The position numbers and the translations under genes were made by a program. The notes under the pieces were generated by a model that saw nothing but the letters and a program-made list of their open reading frames with translations, searched no databases and had not been told where the DNA came from. This document shows, piece after piece, positions 53,350-63,311 of a DNA stretch of 64,000 nucleotides. How positions within the stretch are numbered: position 1 is the stretch's first letter; every line of letters starts with the position of its first letter. This stretch comes from Corynebacterium terpenotabidum Y-11 (GTDB taxonomy: Bacteria > Actinomycetota > Actinomycetes > Mycobacteriales > Mycobacteriaceae), in NCBI RefSeq assembly GCF_000418365.1, contig NC_021663.1, positions 1,674,001-1,738,000 of the forward strand, read 5' to 3'.

Positions 53350-53411
53350 GTTCTTCCTGCTCTCGGTTTGTCTTCCAGCTTCTTACGTTGAATATTCTGT
53401 CGATCCAGGCT

Positions 53412-54239
53412 CTACGCGAGGTTCCGACGCAGCTTCTCCAGCTTTCCAGCTGTGCTGCCGTCGATGACCTCATCGCGGACCCGGATGACCGCTCCACCGA
53501 GGAGGCTGGTGTCAACCTCGGAATGGACGGACATCGCGGAACCGTAGATCTTCTCCAGCTTCTGCCCGAGGGCCTCTGCCTGGGCATCGGACAGGGCGTT
53601 GACGGACCGCACGCGGGCGACCGTCTTCCCGTCCAGAGCGGCGGCGAAATCGCACACCGCGTCAAGTCCCTCGACCGGACGTTGTCCGGGTCGGCTGGCC
53701 ACCTGAAGCGCCAGCGCCTCAGTGATCGAACTGACCTTGCCGTAGAGGACCTTCGCGAACAGGTCGCGACGGTTGTCCGCGGGGGCGAGGCGGTCGGCGA
53801 GAAGCATTTCCAGCTGCGGCTCCTTCTCGAGGAGACGGGCCAGCTGGTAAAGCTCGCTTCCGACACGGTCCTTCTGCCCCTGGGCACCGGCGGCACGCAG
53901 CAGGGCGCGACGGCCCAGCTCGACCAGGCCGGTGCGCAGGTCACGGGTGTTCGACCAGGTGGAGCGCACCGCCGAGGAGACGATCTCCAGGGCAGTGGCG
54001 GACACCTTGCCGTTCAGCAGGCTCTCGGCCAGGCCGACACGACGGTCGGCCGGGATGGTCTGGTCGACCAGGGCCATGCGCAGGGTGCGGTCGGCGTCGA
54101 GAAGCTCGACGACCTCGAAGAGGTCGGCACCGGTCTGTGCTCCGGCACTGGCTGCCTCGATCGACCCGGTCAGGGTGTTGTCCAGGTCGGCGGACAGTCG
54201 GTCCAGGGTTGCTCGGCTCGCTGCGTGCACGGGCGTCAC
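53412..54239 (-). CDS. atpH: ATP synthase delta subunit
   Basis: 275-aa peripheral-stalk subunit connecting F1 alpha to subunit b. It is longer than E. coli delta (177 aa), with an extended N-terminal portion ([20 protein letters not shown]) as in other corynebacteria. The C-terminal OSCP signature region is [31 protein letters not shown]. The GTG start overlaps the atpF stop by 4 nt. Confidence 0.94.
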   Translation of the reverse strand: MTPVHAASRATLDRLSADLDNTLTGSIEAASAGAQTGADLFEVVELLDADRTLRMALVDQTIPADRRVGLAESLLNGKVSATALEIVSSAVRSTWSNTRDLRTGLVELGRRALLRAAGAQGQKDRVGSELYQLARLLEKEPQLEMLLADRLAPADNRRDLFAKVLYGKVSSITEALALQVASRPGQRPVEGLDAVCDFAAALDGKTVARVRSVNALSDAQAEALGQKLEKIYGSAMSVHSEVDTSLLGGAVIRVRDEVIDGSTAGKLEKLRRNLA

Positions 54240-54799
54240 TTCCCCGAACCGACGCTGTCGAGATCAGCGAGGAAGGAGTCGATGGTTCCGGACTTCTTGA
54301 CGTCGTCCGCCAGATCCTGGCCGAGCAGCTGCTCGGCGAGGTTGATGGACGCGGCGCCCAGATCCTTGCGCAGATCGGCGACGACAGCGTCGCGCTGCGC
54401 GAGCAGAGCCTTCTCGCCGTCGGCGGCCTTGCGCTTGACCTCAGCCTCAGCCTTGGCATTCGCCTCAGCGATAATCTTCTGACCCTGGGCACGGGCGTCG
54501 TCCCGGATCTGTGCTGCCTCGGTACGGGCTTCGGCGAGCTGGGAGTTGTACTTCTCCAGTGCCGCCTTGGCCTCCTCCTGGGCTGCCTCGGCACGCTGGA
54601 TGCCACCTTCAATCTGCTCCTCACGCTCGTTGAGGACCCGCTTGAAGGTCGGAAGAACGTACTTCCAGAACAGCACGAAGATGATGATGAAGCAGATCAG
54701 GGACCAGACGATGTCGTAGCCCGCAGGCAACAGCGGATTGGGATTGTCGGTCCACTGCTGTGGATCGTTCTCCTCCGCCAAAATGAAGTAGTTCGTCAT
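54236..54799 (-). CDS. atpF: ATP synthase subunit b
   Basis: 187-aa peripheral-stalk subunit. One membrane helix (about 27-50, [23 protein letters not shown]) is followed by a long charged coiled coil ([23 protein letters not shown] ...) that dimerises and holds F1. Its stop overlaps atpH by 4 nt. Confidence 0.96.
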   Translation of the reverse strand: MTNYFILAEENDPQQWTDNPNPLLPAGYDIVWSLICFIIIFVLFWKYVLPTFKRVLNEREEQIEGGIQRAEAAQEEAKAALEKYNSQLAEARTEAAQIRDDARAQGQKIIAEANAKAEAEVKRKAADGEKALLAQRDAVVADLRKDLGAASINLAEQLLGQDLADDVKKSGTIDSFLADLDSVGSGK

Positions 54800-54890
54800 A
54801 GTCTCAGCTTTCGCTCTTGTGCGTGGTGATGGTGTCTCAGTGCCTGTCGTCTACCGCGTGGAATCCACCGTATCCGGCAGGCGCCACACA

Positions 54891-55199
<309 letters not shown>

Positions 55200-55214
55200 T
55201 CAGGTGGGTTGTGC

Positions 55215-56048
55215 TTAGTGTTCGTCCGCGTGCAGCGAGAGCTCGATGTAGACCGCCGCCAGCAGGCTGAAGATGTACGCCTGCAGGAAGATGATCAGCA
55301 TCTCGAAGAGCATGAACGCGAGGCCGAAGGCCAGCGTGCCCGCCGAGAGGACAGTCCAGCCGTTCATCTGCCAGAAGAAGAAGTTCGTGGCACTGAACAG
55401 CAGGACGAGGATGATATGGCCCGCCAGCATGTTGGCCATCAGACGGATGGTCAGCGTGACCGGGCGGAGGACGAAGGTGGAGAAGAATTCGATCGGCACC
55501 ACGAGGATGTGGAGCGCCGGAGGCAGGTTCGGAATGACCAGAGAGGACTTCATGAACTTGCCGAAGCCGTAGCGCTTGACACCCGCGTAGATCATCGCGA
55601 TGTACGCCACGAGCGCCAGCACGATCGGCATGCCGATCCTGGCGTTCGGCGAGACATTGAGGAACGGGATGACCGAGGGCATGTTACCCACGAGCACCAC
55701 GAAGAAGATGGTGGCGATGACCGGCAGGAACCGGCGCCCCTCCTTCTTGCCCAGAATGTCTTCAGCGATGTGAATCCGGACGAAATCGAGGAGATACTCC
55801 CCGAGATTCTGGATGCCACGGGGGACCAGCTTGGGCTTGCGCATCGCGATGACGAAGAACACGACCAGAAGGAGGATCATCAGCAAACGGATGAGCATCA
55901 GTCGGTCGAGTGCGAAGAATCCGTTCGCGAAATCGTAGAACCAGAGACCTTCCCGTCCGCCGGGAATGTAGTCGGTGGTTGCCTTATCTCCACCCGGGAA
56001 GAATTCGTGCCCCAGTGAGGGTGTGTGAAACTCACCCTCCAGGGCCAA
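55215..56048 (-). CDS. atpB: ATP synthase subunit a
   Basis: 277-aa membrane stator subunit forming the two proton half-channels. It has five to six helices, including RPVTLTIRLMANMLAGHIIL with the essential Arg facing the c-ring, and a conserved C-terminal helix LIIFLQAYIFSLLAAVYIELSLH. It is the first structural gene of the operon. The start is set at TTG 56048 (reading MALEGEFHTPSL); no good SD precedes it, so the true start may lie a few codons away. Confidence 0.93.
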   Translation of the reverse strand: MALEGEFHTPSLGHEFFPGGDKATTDYIPGGREGLWFYDFANGFFALDRLMLIRLLMILLLVVFFVIAMRKPKLVPRGIQNLGEYLLDFVRIHIAEDILGKKEGRRFLPVIATIFFVVLVGNMPSVIPFLNVSPNARIGMPIVLALVAYIAMIYAGVKRYGFGKFMKSSLVIPNLPPALHILVVPIEFFSTFVLRPVTLTIRLMANMLAGHIILVLLFSATNFFFWQMNGWTVLSAGTLAFGLAFMLFEMLIIFLQAYIFSLLAAVYIELSLHADEH

Positions 56049-56242
56049 GGTTGTAACGCTCAGCGTTCTCTCCCGAGGTTGAGCCGCGTGACCTGTGCGT
56101 CAGGCGGTGCGATGGAGGTCGTCAGGTGGTACCCGGTCACCGTGGACTCCGTCGCACATCCGCACGATGCCGGGGGCGTAGATCCAGGACTGTTCCTGAC
56201 CGCGCTCTCGCGCCAGGCCAGTCGCCTGATTACCCGAACTGA

Positions 56243-56272
56243 ACAATAGCAGCCCCGTTCGCCTGAGGCTAA
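56243..56272 (-). promoter_or_regulatory. Candidate promoter of the atp operon
   Basis: On the minus strand, TATTGT (56243-56248) with TTAGCC (56267-56272) at 18-nt spacing, in the only AT-richer part of the gap. Confidence 0.45.
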
Positions 56273-56402
56273 CGGGCACCCCCAGAGTCCCCCACCTGCA
56301 GTTTCGGGGGCGCTGTCCAGCCGGTGCGGCAACCCCCGGACAAGCAGTCTCTACCCCCGTCGCGCTCCCCCGTCCCCCAACGCCTCCCCGGGCCCCTCAG
56401 AT

Positions 56403-56454
56403 CCGGCACAGTCGCCGGCGCAGTCGCCGGCACAGTCTCCGGCACAGTCACCGG
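56403..56454 (-). repeat. Four 12-bp tandem repeats after the atpI-like stop codon
   Basis: CCGGCACAGTCG, CCGGCGCAGTCG, CCGGCACAGTCT and CCGGCACAGTCA are arranged head to tail and followed by CCGG, 7 nt beyond the stop codon. Each unit can pair with its neighbours through CCGG/GCCGGC palindromes, so they may form terminator-like or processing structures. Confidence 0.85.
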
Positions 56455-56461
56455 GGCCCGG

Positions 56462-56923
56462 TCAGCCCACGTAGGTGGTCGTGGTCCGCAGAATTCCCAG
56501 AGTCTCGGTCGCCAGTCCCACCACCATCGCCAGAATGATCGTCACTGCCAGGGCCGTGTTGTCATAGAAGTCGTAGCGCTTGAGGACTGCCAGCACCACC
56601 AGCACCACGAGGATTTTCAGCAGCCAGGTCCCCAAGACGACGATGAGGGTGTTGGTCGGCGTGGTGTGCGCGGTGATCAGCACCACGCCCACGGTCGCCA
56701 GGACGAACCCGCCGCCGATGGCCGCTCCGATGAGCACCCCCCAGATCCCTTCAAGGTCCCGGGCGGCTCCCCAGCCGATGAGGGAGAGCACGGTGAGGAC
56801 GGCGATACCGATCCCGCCCGTCTTCGCCGCCTGCAGCAGCGGACGCCGGTGGTCGGCGATGTCCCCGTCCTTGGAGACGTTGATGTCGGGAAGGTCGGTG
56901 GTGTTCGGGTTCGGCTCAGTCAC
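56462..56923 (-). CDS. AtpI/Rv1303-like membrane protein
   Basis: 153-aa protein with a hydrophilic N-terminus (MTEPNPNTTDLPDINVSKDG) and four membrane helices (GIGIAVLTVLSLIGWGAA, WGVLIGAAIGGGFVLATVGVVLI, TLIVVLGTWLLKILVVLVVLAVL, ALAVTIILAMVVGLATETLGIL). It occupies the position of M. tuberculosis Rv1303 between wecA and atpB. AtpI proteins are thought to help assemble the c-ring or move Mg(II), but this divergent family is not experimentally defined. GTG start. Confidence 0.8.
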   Translation of the reverse strand: MTEPNPNTTDLPDINVSKDGDIADHRRPLLQAAKTGGIGIAVLTVLSLIGWGAARDLEGIWGVLIGAAIGGGFVLATVGVVLITAHTTPTNTLIVVLGTWLLKILVVLVVLAVLKRYDFYDNTALAVTIILAMVVGLATETLGILRTTTTYVG

Positions 56924-56980
56924 CGCACCACCCTATCCCGCGGTCCCCACCGCCGGAAAACGGATACGGATGGTCACAGG

Positions 56981-58195
56981 TCACCCTCGGTGACGACCGC
57001 CACCGCTGTCCCGGATCCGGTGACGTACCAGCGGTATCCAGGTCACCAGGCCGACCACAACGGCGGCAATGAAGAACACCGTGAGGGCGACCATCGGCGG
57101 GAACACGATCGCACCGACCGCCCCCAGTGCGACCACCCCCACCCACGAGTAGAGCACCAGAACAACCTGCCGCTGGCCATGGCCAAGCCGCAGCAGCCGG
57201 TGGTGGAGGTGCTTCTTGTCCGGGGCGAACGGGCTCTTGCCCGCCGCGAGCCGACGAACCACGGCCAGGCACAGGTCGAGCAGGGGAATGGACAGTGCGG
57301 CGATAACCACCAGCAGCGGGGACGCCAGGGCCAAGACGTCCGCTGTGCCGTACAGGGACATCGAGATCCGTCCCGACGCAGAGACGCAGGCCGCCGCCAG
57401 CAGCAGTCCGATGAGCATGGAGCCGGAATCCCCCATGAAGATCCGGGCCGGCGCGAAATTGTGTGGCAGGAATCCGGCACAGACACCGACCAGTACCGCG
57501 GAGATGATCGCCGGCGGGTACGCACTGACCGTTCCGCCCTGGTCATGCAGCACCGTCAGGGAGAAGATCAGCAGCGTCCCCCCACCGATCATCCCGAGAC
57601 CGGCGGCCAGTCCGTCCAGCCCGTCGACGAAGTTCATCGCGTTGATGATCGCCACGGTCAGCACAGAGGTCAGTACCGTGGACTGGACCTGGTCGAGGAC
57701 CAGTGTCGTCCCCCCGTCACCGAGCGGGATCCACAGCAGGTACCAGGACAACCCCGCGAGACTCATGACGACCGAGCCGACGAGCTGTCCGCCGAGTTTC
57801 ACCACCCAGGAGATGTCATAGAGATCGTCGATGAGACCGACGACCACAATGACCGCCGCGGCGAGCATGACGGCCATCATGTCCGGGGTCACCGGCGGGA
57901 AACCCCGGTTCAGGGCCGGGAGTTGCCCCGCCGTCGCCACCGCGACCACCAGACCGGTGAACATCGCCACGCCACCGAGACGCGGCGTCGGAACCGAATG
58001 GACGTCCCTCGCCCGGGGAGCACTCATCGTCCCGAACCTGACCATGAGCATCCGGGCGATTCCGGTGGTGAGGTACGTGGTCACGCAGCCGATGATGAGC
58101 ACGAGCGCCAGCTCCCGGAAGGGAATACCGACGCCGGCGCTCCCTGACGCGGCCGTCAGCCACGTCTGCCCGGGTCCGCCCGTCATCTCCACCAT
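56981..58195 (-). CDS. wecA: Undecaprenyl/decaprenyl-phosphate GlcNAc-1-phosphate transferase (WecA)
   Basis: 404-aa polytopic enzyme (about 11 helices) that transfers GlcNAc-1-P from UDP-GlcNAc to the lipid carrier, starting the linker joining arabinogalactan to peptidoglycan. Motifs are VGLIDDLYDISW (Mg-binding Asp pair), VDGLDGLAAGLG with INAMNF just before it, and the cytoplasmic AAGKSPFAPDKKHLHHRLLRLG loop (His-rich HIHH-like motif). The counterpart is M. tuberculosis Rv1302. It sits between sua5 and atpI-like in a run from rho to the atp genes. Confidence 0.94.
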   Translation of the reverse strand: MVEMTGGPGQTWLTAASGSAGVGIPFRELALVLIIGCVTTYLTTGIARMLMVRFGTMSAPRARDVHSVPTPRLGGVAMFTGLVVAVATAGQLPALNRGFPPVTPDMMAVMLAAAVIVVVGLIDDLYDISWVVKLGGQLVGSVVMSLAGLSWYLLWIPLGDGGTTLVLDQVQSTVLTSVLTVAIINAMNFVDGLDGLAAGLGMIGGGTLLIFSLTVLHDQGGTVSAYPPAIISAVLVGVCAGFLPHNFAPARIFMGDSGSMLIGLLLAAACVSASGRISMSLYGTADVLALASPLLVVIAALSIPLLDLCLAVVRRLAAGKSPFAPDKKHLHHRLLRLGHGQRQVVLVLYSWVGVVALGAVGAIVFPPMVALTVFFIAAVVVGLVTWIPLVRHRIRDSGGGRHRG

Positions 58196-58204
58196 GCCCG
58201 GTCC

Positions 58205-58891
58205 CTACCGTGCGGTCCCTGCGTCCGCCGAGGACGGCTCCCCTGCCAGGGAGGCCTCCGGCACGCCGAGCACCTCCGCGACCTGCGCGATACTGACCGC
58301 TCCCTGCCGCAGCACGCGCGGCCGGGAACCGGAGAGGTCGACGATGGTGGACGCGGTTCCGATCGTCGCCGGACCGCCGTCAAGGTAGACGGCGACGGCA
58401 TCCCCCAGCTGTTCCCTGGCCTGGGCGGCGGACAGCGCCGCGGGTGATCCGTGGACATTCGCGCTCGACAGGGCCATCGGTCCGGTCTGCTGCAGAAGTT
58501 CCACCGCCAGCGGGTGTGCCGGCATGCGGAGGGCGACGGTACCGCGGGTATCGCCGAGGTTCCACGGCAGGCTGGGAGCCTGGTGGGTGACAATGGTCAA
58601 CCCACCGGGCCAGAATGCCTCGACAAGGGCCTGCATCCTGGCATCCCGGTCCCGGACCAGGCCGGTCACCGTGTCCCAGGAGCCGACCACCACCGGGGTC
58701 GGGAAGTCCGGACCCCGGCGCTTGGCGGCGAGCAGGGCGGCGACGGCCTGGTTGTCGAAGGCGTCGGCGCCGAGTCCGTAGACGGTGTCGGTGGGGATGA
58801 CCACCAGGCGTCCGCCTTTCACGGCGCTGAGTGCGGCGGCGAGCCCGGCATCGTGTCCGTCGGGTCGTGTGCAGTCATAGGTCTGCGACAC
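58205..58891 (-). CDS. L-threonylcarbamoyladenylate synthase (Sua5/YrdC/TsaC)
   Basis: 228-aa enzyme forming threonylcarbamoyl-AMP from threonine, bicarbonate and ATP, the first step of t6A37 tRNA modification. It has the YrdC fold: IPTDTVYGLGADAFD, AKRRGPDFPTPV, FWPGGLTIV, ALRMPAHPLA and LSSANVHGSP. There is no Sua5-type C-terminal domain beyond a short tail, so TsaC-like is the better subtype. The GTG start at 58891 has AAGGAG upstream. The prfA-prmC-sua5 order is widespread in actinobacteria. Confidence 0.93.
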   Translation of the reverse strand: MSQTYDCTRPDGHDAGLAAALSAVKGGRLVVIPTDTVYGLGADAFDNQAVAALLAAKRRGPDFPTPVVVGSWDTVTGLVRDRDARMQALVEAFWPGGLTIVTHQAPSLPWNLGDTRGTVALRMPAHPLAVELLQQTGPMALSSANVHGSPAALSAAQAREQLGDAVAVYLDGGPATIGTASTIVDLSGSRPRVLRQGAVSIAQVAEVLGVPEASLAGEPSSADAGTAR

Positions 58892-58948
58892 TGTGGTGCT
58901 CCTTGTCCGGGAGAGAGGGGTCGAAAATGAAAGGTCTGCTCAACTGAC

Positions 58949-59971
58949 TCACTGTAGCTGGAACCCGGGATCCCGGCGCACGCGACCGGTGACGAACCGG
59001 TCCCGACCCGCGAAGTCGGCGTGCTGGACGAGTTCGCCCACCCCGACCTCCGCCAGGAGATCCCGGACCGCCGCGCCGGTGGAGTCATCGTGCTCGACCA
59101 CGACGGTGGCGTGCGGCGCACAGGTCATGGCGATCACCGGGGCGAGGTCGCGCATCACCGACAGGCCGTCGGGCCCGGAGTACACCGCCTCGTGCGGATC
59201 GGCACGGACCTCCGGGTCGGCGGCGGCGACATGGTCACCGTTGTCCCCCTCCGGAACATAGGGAGGGTTAGACACGACAAGGTCCGCCCCGGCCACAAGC
59301 CCCAGCGCGGTGATGACCCGCGGGTCAGTGACATCCCCGGGGTGGAACTCCACCGTGATCCGGGGGTCGATGTCGCCGCGCTGCCTCCACCCGGCGAGAT
59401 TGCGGGCGGCGTACTCCAGGGCGGTCGCCTCCCGCTCAATGCCGACGATGCGCAGGTTCAACCGGTCCGCCAGCCCCGCCTTCGTCACCAGGTGCGCAAG
59501 CCCGAGGCTGATTGTCCCCGGCCCGGAGCAGAAGTCGACGACGGTGAACTGCGGAGTCAGCAGTGCCCGGGCCAGCGGGTCCCGGCGGCGTCGTCGGTCC
59601 CGTGCCGCCACCTCCTGCGCAGCGACGTCGATGAGCAGGTCGGTCTCCGGCCGTGGGATGAACACCCCCGGCCCCACCGACAGATCGACCCCGACGACCG
59701 GGGCGACGCCCAGGATGAACTGCAGGGGCTCACGGGCCGCGCGCCGTTCCACCAGATCGTCGAAGGCTGCCGGCACCGGGTCCCCACCACGCAGAACCAG
59801 GTCCAGCGCGGTGACCGGGGTGACCGGGGAAACCGAGGTGTTCCCCTCCCGTGCTGCTGCCGTGAGAGCGGCGGCCATGAGTTCGCGGGCGTCATGGGCC
59901 GCCGACGGCACTCCGGCCTCGGTCAGCCGGGCCACCGCTGACCGGAGAGCCGTGGAGACGGTCTGGGTCAT
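58949..59971 (-). CDS. prmC: Release factor glutamine methyltransferase
   Basis: 340-aa SAM enzyme that methylates the Gln of the GGQ motif in release factors. SAM motif I is VDFCSGPGTISLGLA, and the catalytic motif is NPPY (VSNPPYVPEG). The usual FIPRPETDLLID is intact. It is longer than typical PrmC (about 280 aa) because of Arg-rich and Ala-rich insertions (near RDRRRRRDPLARALL). The ATG at 59971 is 4 nt after the prfA stop, placing enzyme and substrate genes together. Confidence 0.95.
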   Translation of the reverse strand: MTQTVSTALRSAVARLTEAGVPSAAHDARELMAAALTAAAREGNTSVSPVTPVTALDLVLRGGDPVPAAFDDLVERRAAREPLQFILGVAPVVGVDLSVGPGVFIPRPETDLLIDVAAQEVAARDRRRRRDPLARALLTPQFTVVDFCSGPGTISLGLAHLVTKAGLADRLNLRIVGIEREATALEYAARNLAGWRQRGDIDPRITVEFHPGDVTDPRVITALGLVAGADLVVSNPPYVPEGDNGDHVAAADPEVRADPHEAVYSGPDGLSVMRDLAPVIAMTCAPHATVVVEHDDSTGAAVRDLLAEVGVGELVQHADFAGRDRFVTGRVRRDPGFQLQ

Positions 59972-59975
59972 CCGC

Positions 59976-61061
59976 TCAGGCTTCAGCTTCGAGCCGGGCC
60001 GCTCGGTCGGCGTCGTGCAGGGCGGTGAACAGCGCCTCCAGGTCGCCGTCGAGGACAGCGTCGAGGTTGTTCGCCTTGTATCCGATCCGGTGATCGGAGA
60101 CACGGGACTCCGGGAAGTTGTACGTGCGGATACGCTCGGAGCGGTCCATCGTGCGGATCTGTGCGGCACGACCCTCGGCGGCGACGGCGTCCGCCTCCTC
60201 CTCCTTCATCTGCTGGAGGCGGGCGGCGAGCACCTGCATAGCGCGGGCCTTGTTCTGGATCTGTGACCGCTCCTTCTGGCAGGTCACAACGATGCCGGTG
60301 GGCAGGTGGGTGATGCGCACGGCCGAGTCGGTCGTGTTCACTCCCTGGCCGCCCTTACCCGAGGAGCGGTAGACGTCGACCCGGAGGTCCTTGTCGTCGA
60401 TCTCGACGTCCTCGACCTCATCGGGTTCCGGGTAGACCAGCACGCCGGCCGCGGAGGTCTGGATGCGTCCCTGCGACTCCGTCACGGGGATACGCTGCAC
60501 CCGGTGGACGCCGCCCTCGAACTTGAAGACGCTCCACGCGCCGTCACGGGTCGGCTGCTTCGAGCGGACGGACATGGTGAGGTCCTTGACGCCGCCCAGA
60601 TCCGTCTCGTTGACGTCGAGTACCTCGACCGAGAAGCCGTGCTTCTCGGCGTAGCGCTGGTACATACGCACCAGTTCACCGGCGAACAGGGCAGCCTCTT
60701 CGCCACCGGCGCCGGACTTGACCTCCATGACCACGTCGTCACCGTCGTGTGGGTCGCGCGGGGCGAGTAGATCGGTGAGCTTCTCCTCCAGTTCCGGGAT
60801 TTCCGCGGCGAGACGCTCCGCCTCGGCGGCAAACTCGGCGTCCTCCCCCGCCATCTCGGCGGCGACCTCATGGTCCTCACGGGACTGGATCAGGCGGTTG
60901 TACGTCTGGATGACCGGGGAGAGTTCGCTGAACCGCTTGGCGACACGGCGGGCCGCCGCGGCGTCATTGTGCAGTTCGGGATCTGAGAGCTGCATCTCCA
61001 GCCCCTGGTACTCGGCGAGGATGTCGTCGACCTTGGAGGGGGACCCGGCCAGATCACTCAT
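59976..61061 (-). CDS. prfA: Peptide chain release factor 1
   Basis: 361-aa factor recognising UAA/UAG. The stop-codon-reading PxT motif is [15 protein letters not shown] (PVT here), and the peptidyl-hydrolysis motif is [17 protein letters not shown] chose ATG 61061 ([13 protein letters not shown]), giving the normal family length, with AGGTGA upstream. It overlaps the end of rho by 8 nt. A GTG 9 nt earlier is possible. Confidence 0.97.
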   Translation of the reverse strand: MSDLAGSPSKVDDILAEYQGLEMQLSDPELHNDAAAARRVAKRFSELSPVIQTYNRLIQSREDHEVAAEMAGEDAEFAAEAERLAAEIPELEEKLTDLLAPRDPHDGDDVVMEVKSGAGGEEAALFAGELVRMYQRYAEKHGFSVEVLDVNETDLGGVKDLTMSVRSKQPTRDGAWSVFKFEGGVHRVQRIPVTESQGRIQTSAAGVLVYPEPDEVEDVEIDDKDLRVDVYRSSGKGGQGVNTTDSAVRITHLPTGIVVTCQKERSQIQNKARAMQVLAARLQQMKEEEADAVAAEGRAAQIRTMDRSERIRTYNFPESRVSDHRIGYKANNLDAVLDGDLEALFTALHDADRAARLEAEA

Positions 61062-62919
61062 CGTCGTCACCTGCCAGCGGGGCGGAGGAGGCGATCTGCA
61101 TCATGAACTCGCCGTTGTTCTTAGTCTTGCGCAGCTGCTTGATCATCAGGTCGATCGCGGCCTGCGGGTCCAGGGCGGAGAGGATCCGACGCAGCTTGTG
61201 CATCAGCCGGGCCTCTTCCGGGCCGAGCAGCAGCTCGTCCTTGCGGGTACCGGACGGGTTGACGTCGACGGCCGGGAAGAGACGCCGCTCGGCGATCTTC
61301 CGGTCCAGCTTGAGCTCCGCGTTACCGGTGCCCTTGAATTCCTCGAAGATGACCGTGTCGCCGGCGGAGCCGGTCTCCACCATCGCGGTGGCGATGATCG
61401 TCAGCGATCCACCGTTCTCGATGTTGCGGGCCGCTCCAAGGAACCGCTTCGGCGGGTACAGGGCGTTGGAGTCCACACCACCGGACAGGATCCGTCCGGA
61501 GGCCGGGGAGGAGTTGTTGTACGCGCGGCCCAGGCGGGTGATCGAGTCCAGGAGGACGACGACGTCCTGCCCCTGCTCCACCAGGCGCTTCGCCCGCTCG
61601 ATGGCGAGCTCGGCGACGGCGGTGTGCTCGTTCGGCGGACGGTCGAAGGTCGAGGCGATGACCTCTCCCTTCACGGACCGCTGCATATCCGTGACCTCTT
61701 CGGGACGCTCGTCGACGAGGACGACCATGAGGTGGCACTCGGGGTTGTTCGTCGCGATGGCGTTGGCGATGTCCTGCAGGATCGTCGTCTTACCGGCCTT
61801 CGGCGGGGAGACGATGAGCGCCCGCTGCCCTTTGCCGATCGGCATGATGAGGTCGATGACGCGGGTGGTCAGGATCTTCGGGGTGGTCTCCAGACGCAGC
61901 CGCTGATTCGGGTACAGCGGGGTGAGCTTATGGAAGTTCGGGCGCTTGAGCGCCTCCTCCGGGCTGAGCCCGTTGACCGTGTCCACTCCGTGGAGCTGGG
62001 TGTACTTCCCCCGGTTCCGGTTCCTGCCCTGACCGTTGTTCGCGGTCTGCTGCTTTCCCGGCCGGATCGTCCCGGTGACGGCGTCACCGTGGCGCAGACC
62101 GAACTTCCGGACCATCTGGATCGGGACGTAGATGTCGGTTGATCCGGCGTGGTAGCCGGTGGTGCGGATGAAGGCGGTGTTCGCGTCGACGAAGTCGAGG
62201 ATGCCGGCGACCGGCGTCGGCGGCTCACTCTGGTTGTTCTGGTTGTTCTGGTTGTCCCGGTTGTCCCGGTTGTCCCGGTTGTCCCGGTTTCCGCCCTGAT
62301 TGTCCCGGTTGCGGTTGCGCTCCCGACGGGCAGTGCGGTCGGTGCGATCGGTGCGGTCGTTCGTGGCCGACCGGTTGCGGTCACCGTTGCGGTTCTCGCC
62401 ACCCCGCTGGTCCTGCTGGTCCCGGTCCTGATGGTCCTGGCCCCCCTGCCGCGCGTCCTGCGACGCCCCCTGCTGGTCATCACGGCCCCGGTTGCGGCGG
62501 TTGCGGCGGTTACGGCGGTTACGGCGGCCGCCGCCCTCGCCCTCCGCCGCCCCCTGCTGGGCGTTGCGACGGTCGCCGCCCTGCCCCTCTGCCGCGGTCC
62601 CGGACTTCCGCTCCTCCCCCGTGCTGTGCTGCACGGCCTGCTCCGGGACGGTGGCCTGCGCGGCGTTCCCCGTCGACTGCCCGGTCGGCTGCTCCGTCGG
62701 CTGCCCGGCCTCCTTCGTCCGGGACTGCGACGACGAGGCGGAGGCGGCGGCCTTGCCTCCCCCGATACCGGCAGCACTGATCGCGTTGATGAGCTCCCCC
62801 TTGCGCAGCCCGGAGGTACCACGGAGGCCCTGGGAGGCGGCGATCTGCTTCAGCTCCGTCAGCTTCAGACTGGCGAGGCCGTCGTTCTGTGCCCTGGAGA
62901 CGATGTCAGGCAAAGTCAC
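61054..62919 (-). CDS. rho: Transcription termination factor Rho with actinobacterial disordered insert
   Basis: 621-aa RNA helicase. The Rho N-terminal SAP-like domain (about 1-50, [20 protein letters not shown]) is followed by about 200 residues of low complexity. These are first Gly/Ala/Gln-rich, then dominated by Arg/Asn/Asp repeats ([33 protein letters not shown]). The RNA-binding cold-shock-like domain ([23 protein letters not shown]) and ATPase core ([33 protein letters not shown]) follow. Such inserts are typical of high-GC Gram-positive Rho and bind extra RNA. GTG 62919 is chosen with AAAGGAC upstream. The preceding leader is long. Confidence 0.95.
   Translation of the reverse strand: MTLPDIVSRAQNDGLASLKLTELKQIAASQGLRGTSGLRKGELINAISAAGIGGGKAAASASSSQSRTKEAGQPTEQPTGQSTGNAAQATVPEQAVQHSTGEERKSGTAAEGQGGDRRNAQQGAAEGEGGGRRNRRNRRNRRNRGRDDQQGASQDARQGGQDHQDRDQQDQRGGENRNGDRNRSATNDRTDRTDRTARRERNRNRDNQGGNRDNRDNRDNRDNQNNQNNQSEPPTPVAGILDFVDANTAFIRTTGYHAGSTDIYVPIQMVRKFGLRHGDAVTGTIRPGKQQTANNGQGRNRNRGKYTQLHGVDTVNGLSPEEALKRPNFHKLTPLYPNQRLRLETTPKILTTRVIDLIMPIGKGQRALIVSPPKAGKTTILQDIANAIATNNPECHLMVVLVDERPEEVTDMQRSVKGEVIASTFDRPPNEHTAVAELAIERAKRLVEQGQDVVVLLDSITRLGRAYNNSSPASGRILSGGVDSNALYPPKRFLGAARNIENGGSLTIIATAMVETGSAGDTVIFEEFKGTGNAELKLDRKIAERRLFPAVDVNPSGTRKDELLLGPEEARLMHKLRRILSALDPQAAIDLMIKQLRKTKNNGEFMMQIASSAPLAGDDDE
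62232..62285 (-). repeat. Six 9-bp tandem repeats inside rho (Asn/Asp/Arg/Gln insert)
   Basis: Two GGTTGTTCT units and four GGTTGTCCC units are arranged head to tail, encoding the [16 protein letters not shown] part of the disordered insert. Replication slippage here would change insert length in multiples of three residues. Confidence 0.85.
62490..62525 (-). repeat. Four 9-bp tandem repeats inside rho (Asn-Arg-Arg insert)
   Basis: GGTTGCGGC twice and GGTTACGGC twice, encoding the [11 protein letters not shown] stretch. Confidence 0.85.
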
Positions 62920-63311
62920 AGGTGTCCTTTCGGTCCACCCCCCGGCAGTGATCATGGGAACGGTTCCGTCCACGGTGTCGCGGTGCTGGAACCGGGGGTG
63001 CCCGTCGGTGACCGGAGACCGCTGCACGGCGGAAGTCTGGTCGCGACGGACGGGACCGGGGGGCGACGCTCTTGTTGAGTCGTCGGATTGTGAGGTGCGG
63101 AGACCGGGGTCGGTATCGCGCCGATGCGCAGGAGCGCAGCGGGGCGGACCCGGGAGTCCGGATGACCGGGCACTACACGGCCGACATCGGCGGCATATGT
63201 GTCAGTGATCGAATCTCAGATGACATCGTATCACTCCCCACCGCCTCCGCTGTGAATCCCGGTACACCCGGCCCGTCGCTTCCGGGGCGGTGATGCCTAT
63301 CCTTGACGGTC
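62920..63311. other. Divergent region between rho and the acyl-CoA-synthetase-like gene
   Basis: 392 nt without a credible gene. An AT-richer patch (about 63196-63240) offers a minus-strand TACGAT (63225-63230) as a possible rho -10, which would give a GC-rich 5' leader of about 300 nt. On the plus strand TATCCT (63298-63303) ends 8 nt before the downstream ATG. Confidence 0.5.

Larger units (their letters stand above)
56049..56461 (-). other. Intergenic region upstream of the ATP synthase operon
   Basis: 413 nt between atpI-like and atpB with no credible gene. It holds a candidate operon promoter (56243-56272), giving a leader of about 185 nt, and four 12-bp tandem repeats next to the atpI-like stop. 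Confidence 0.65.

Noticed and set aside
56324..58147. 607-codon ORF antisense to wecA and the atpI-like gene
   Set aside because: The product is His/Arg/Asp low-complexity, typical of antisense frames over membrane proteins.
62232..62525. Possible CRISPR-like array
   Set aside because: The repeats are 9 bp, contiguous without spacers, and in frame inside rho.
62952..63173. 73-codon minus-strand ORF in the rho leader
   Set aside because: Pro/Arg/Ser-rich and without an SD; more likely the GC-rich 5' leader of rho.
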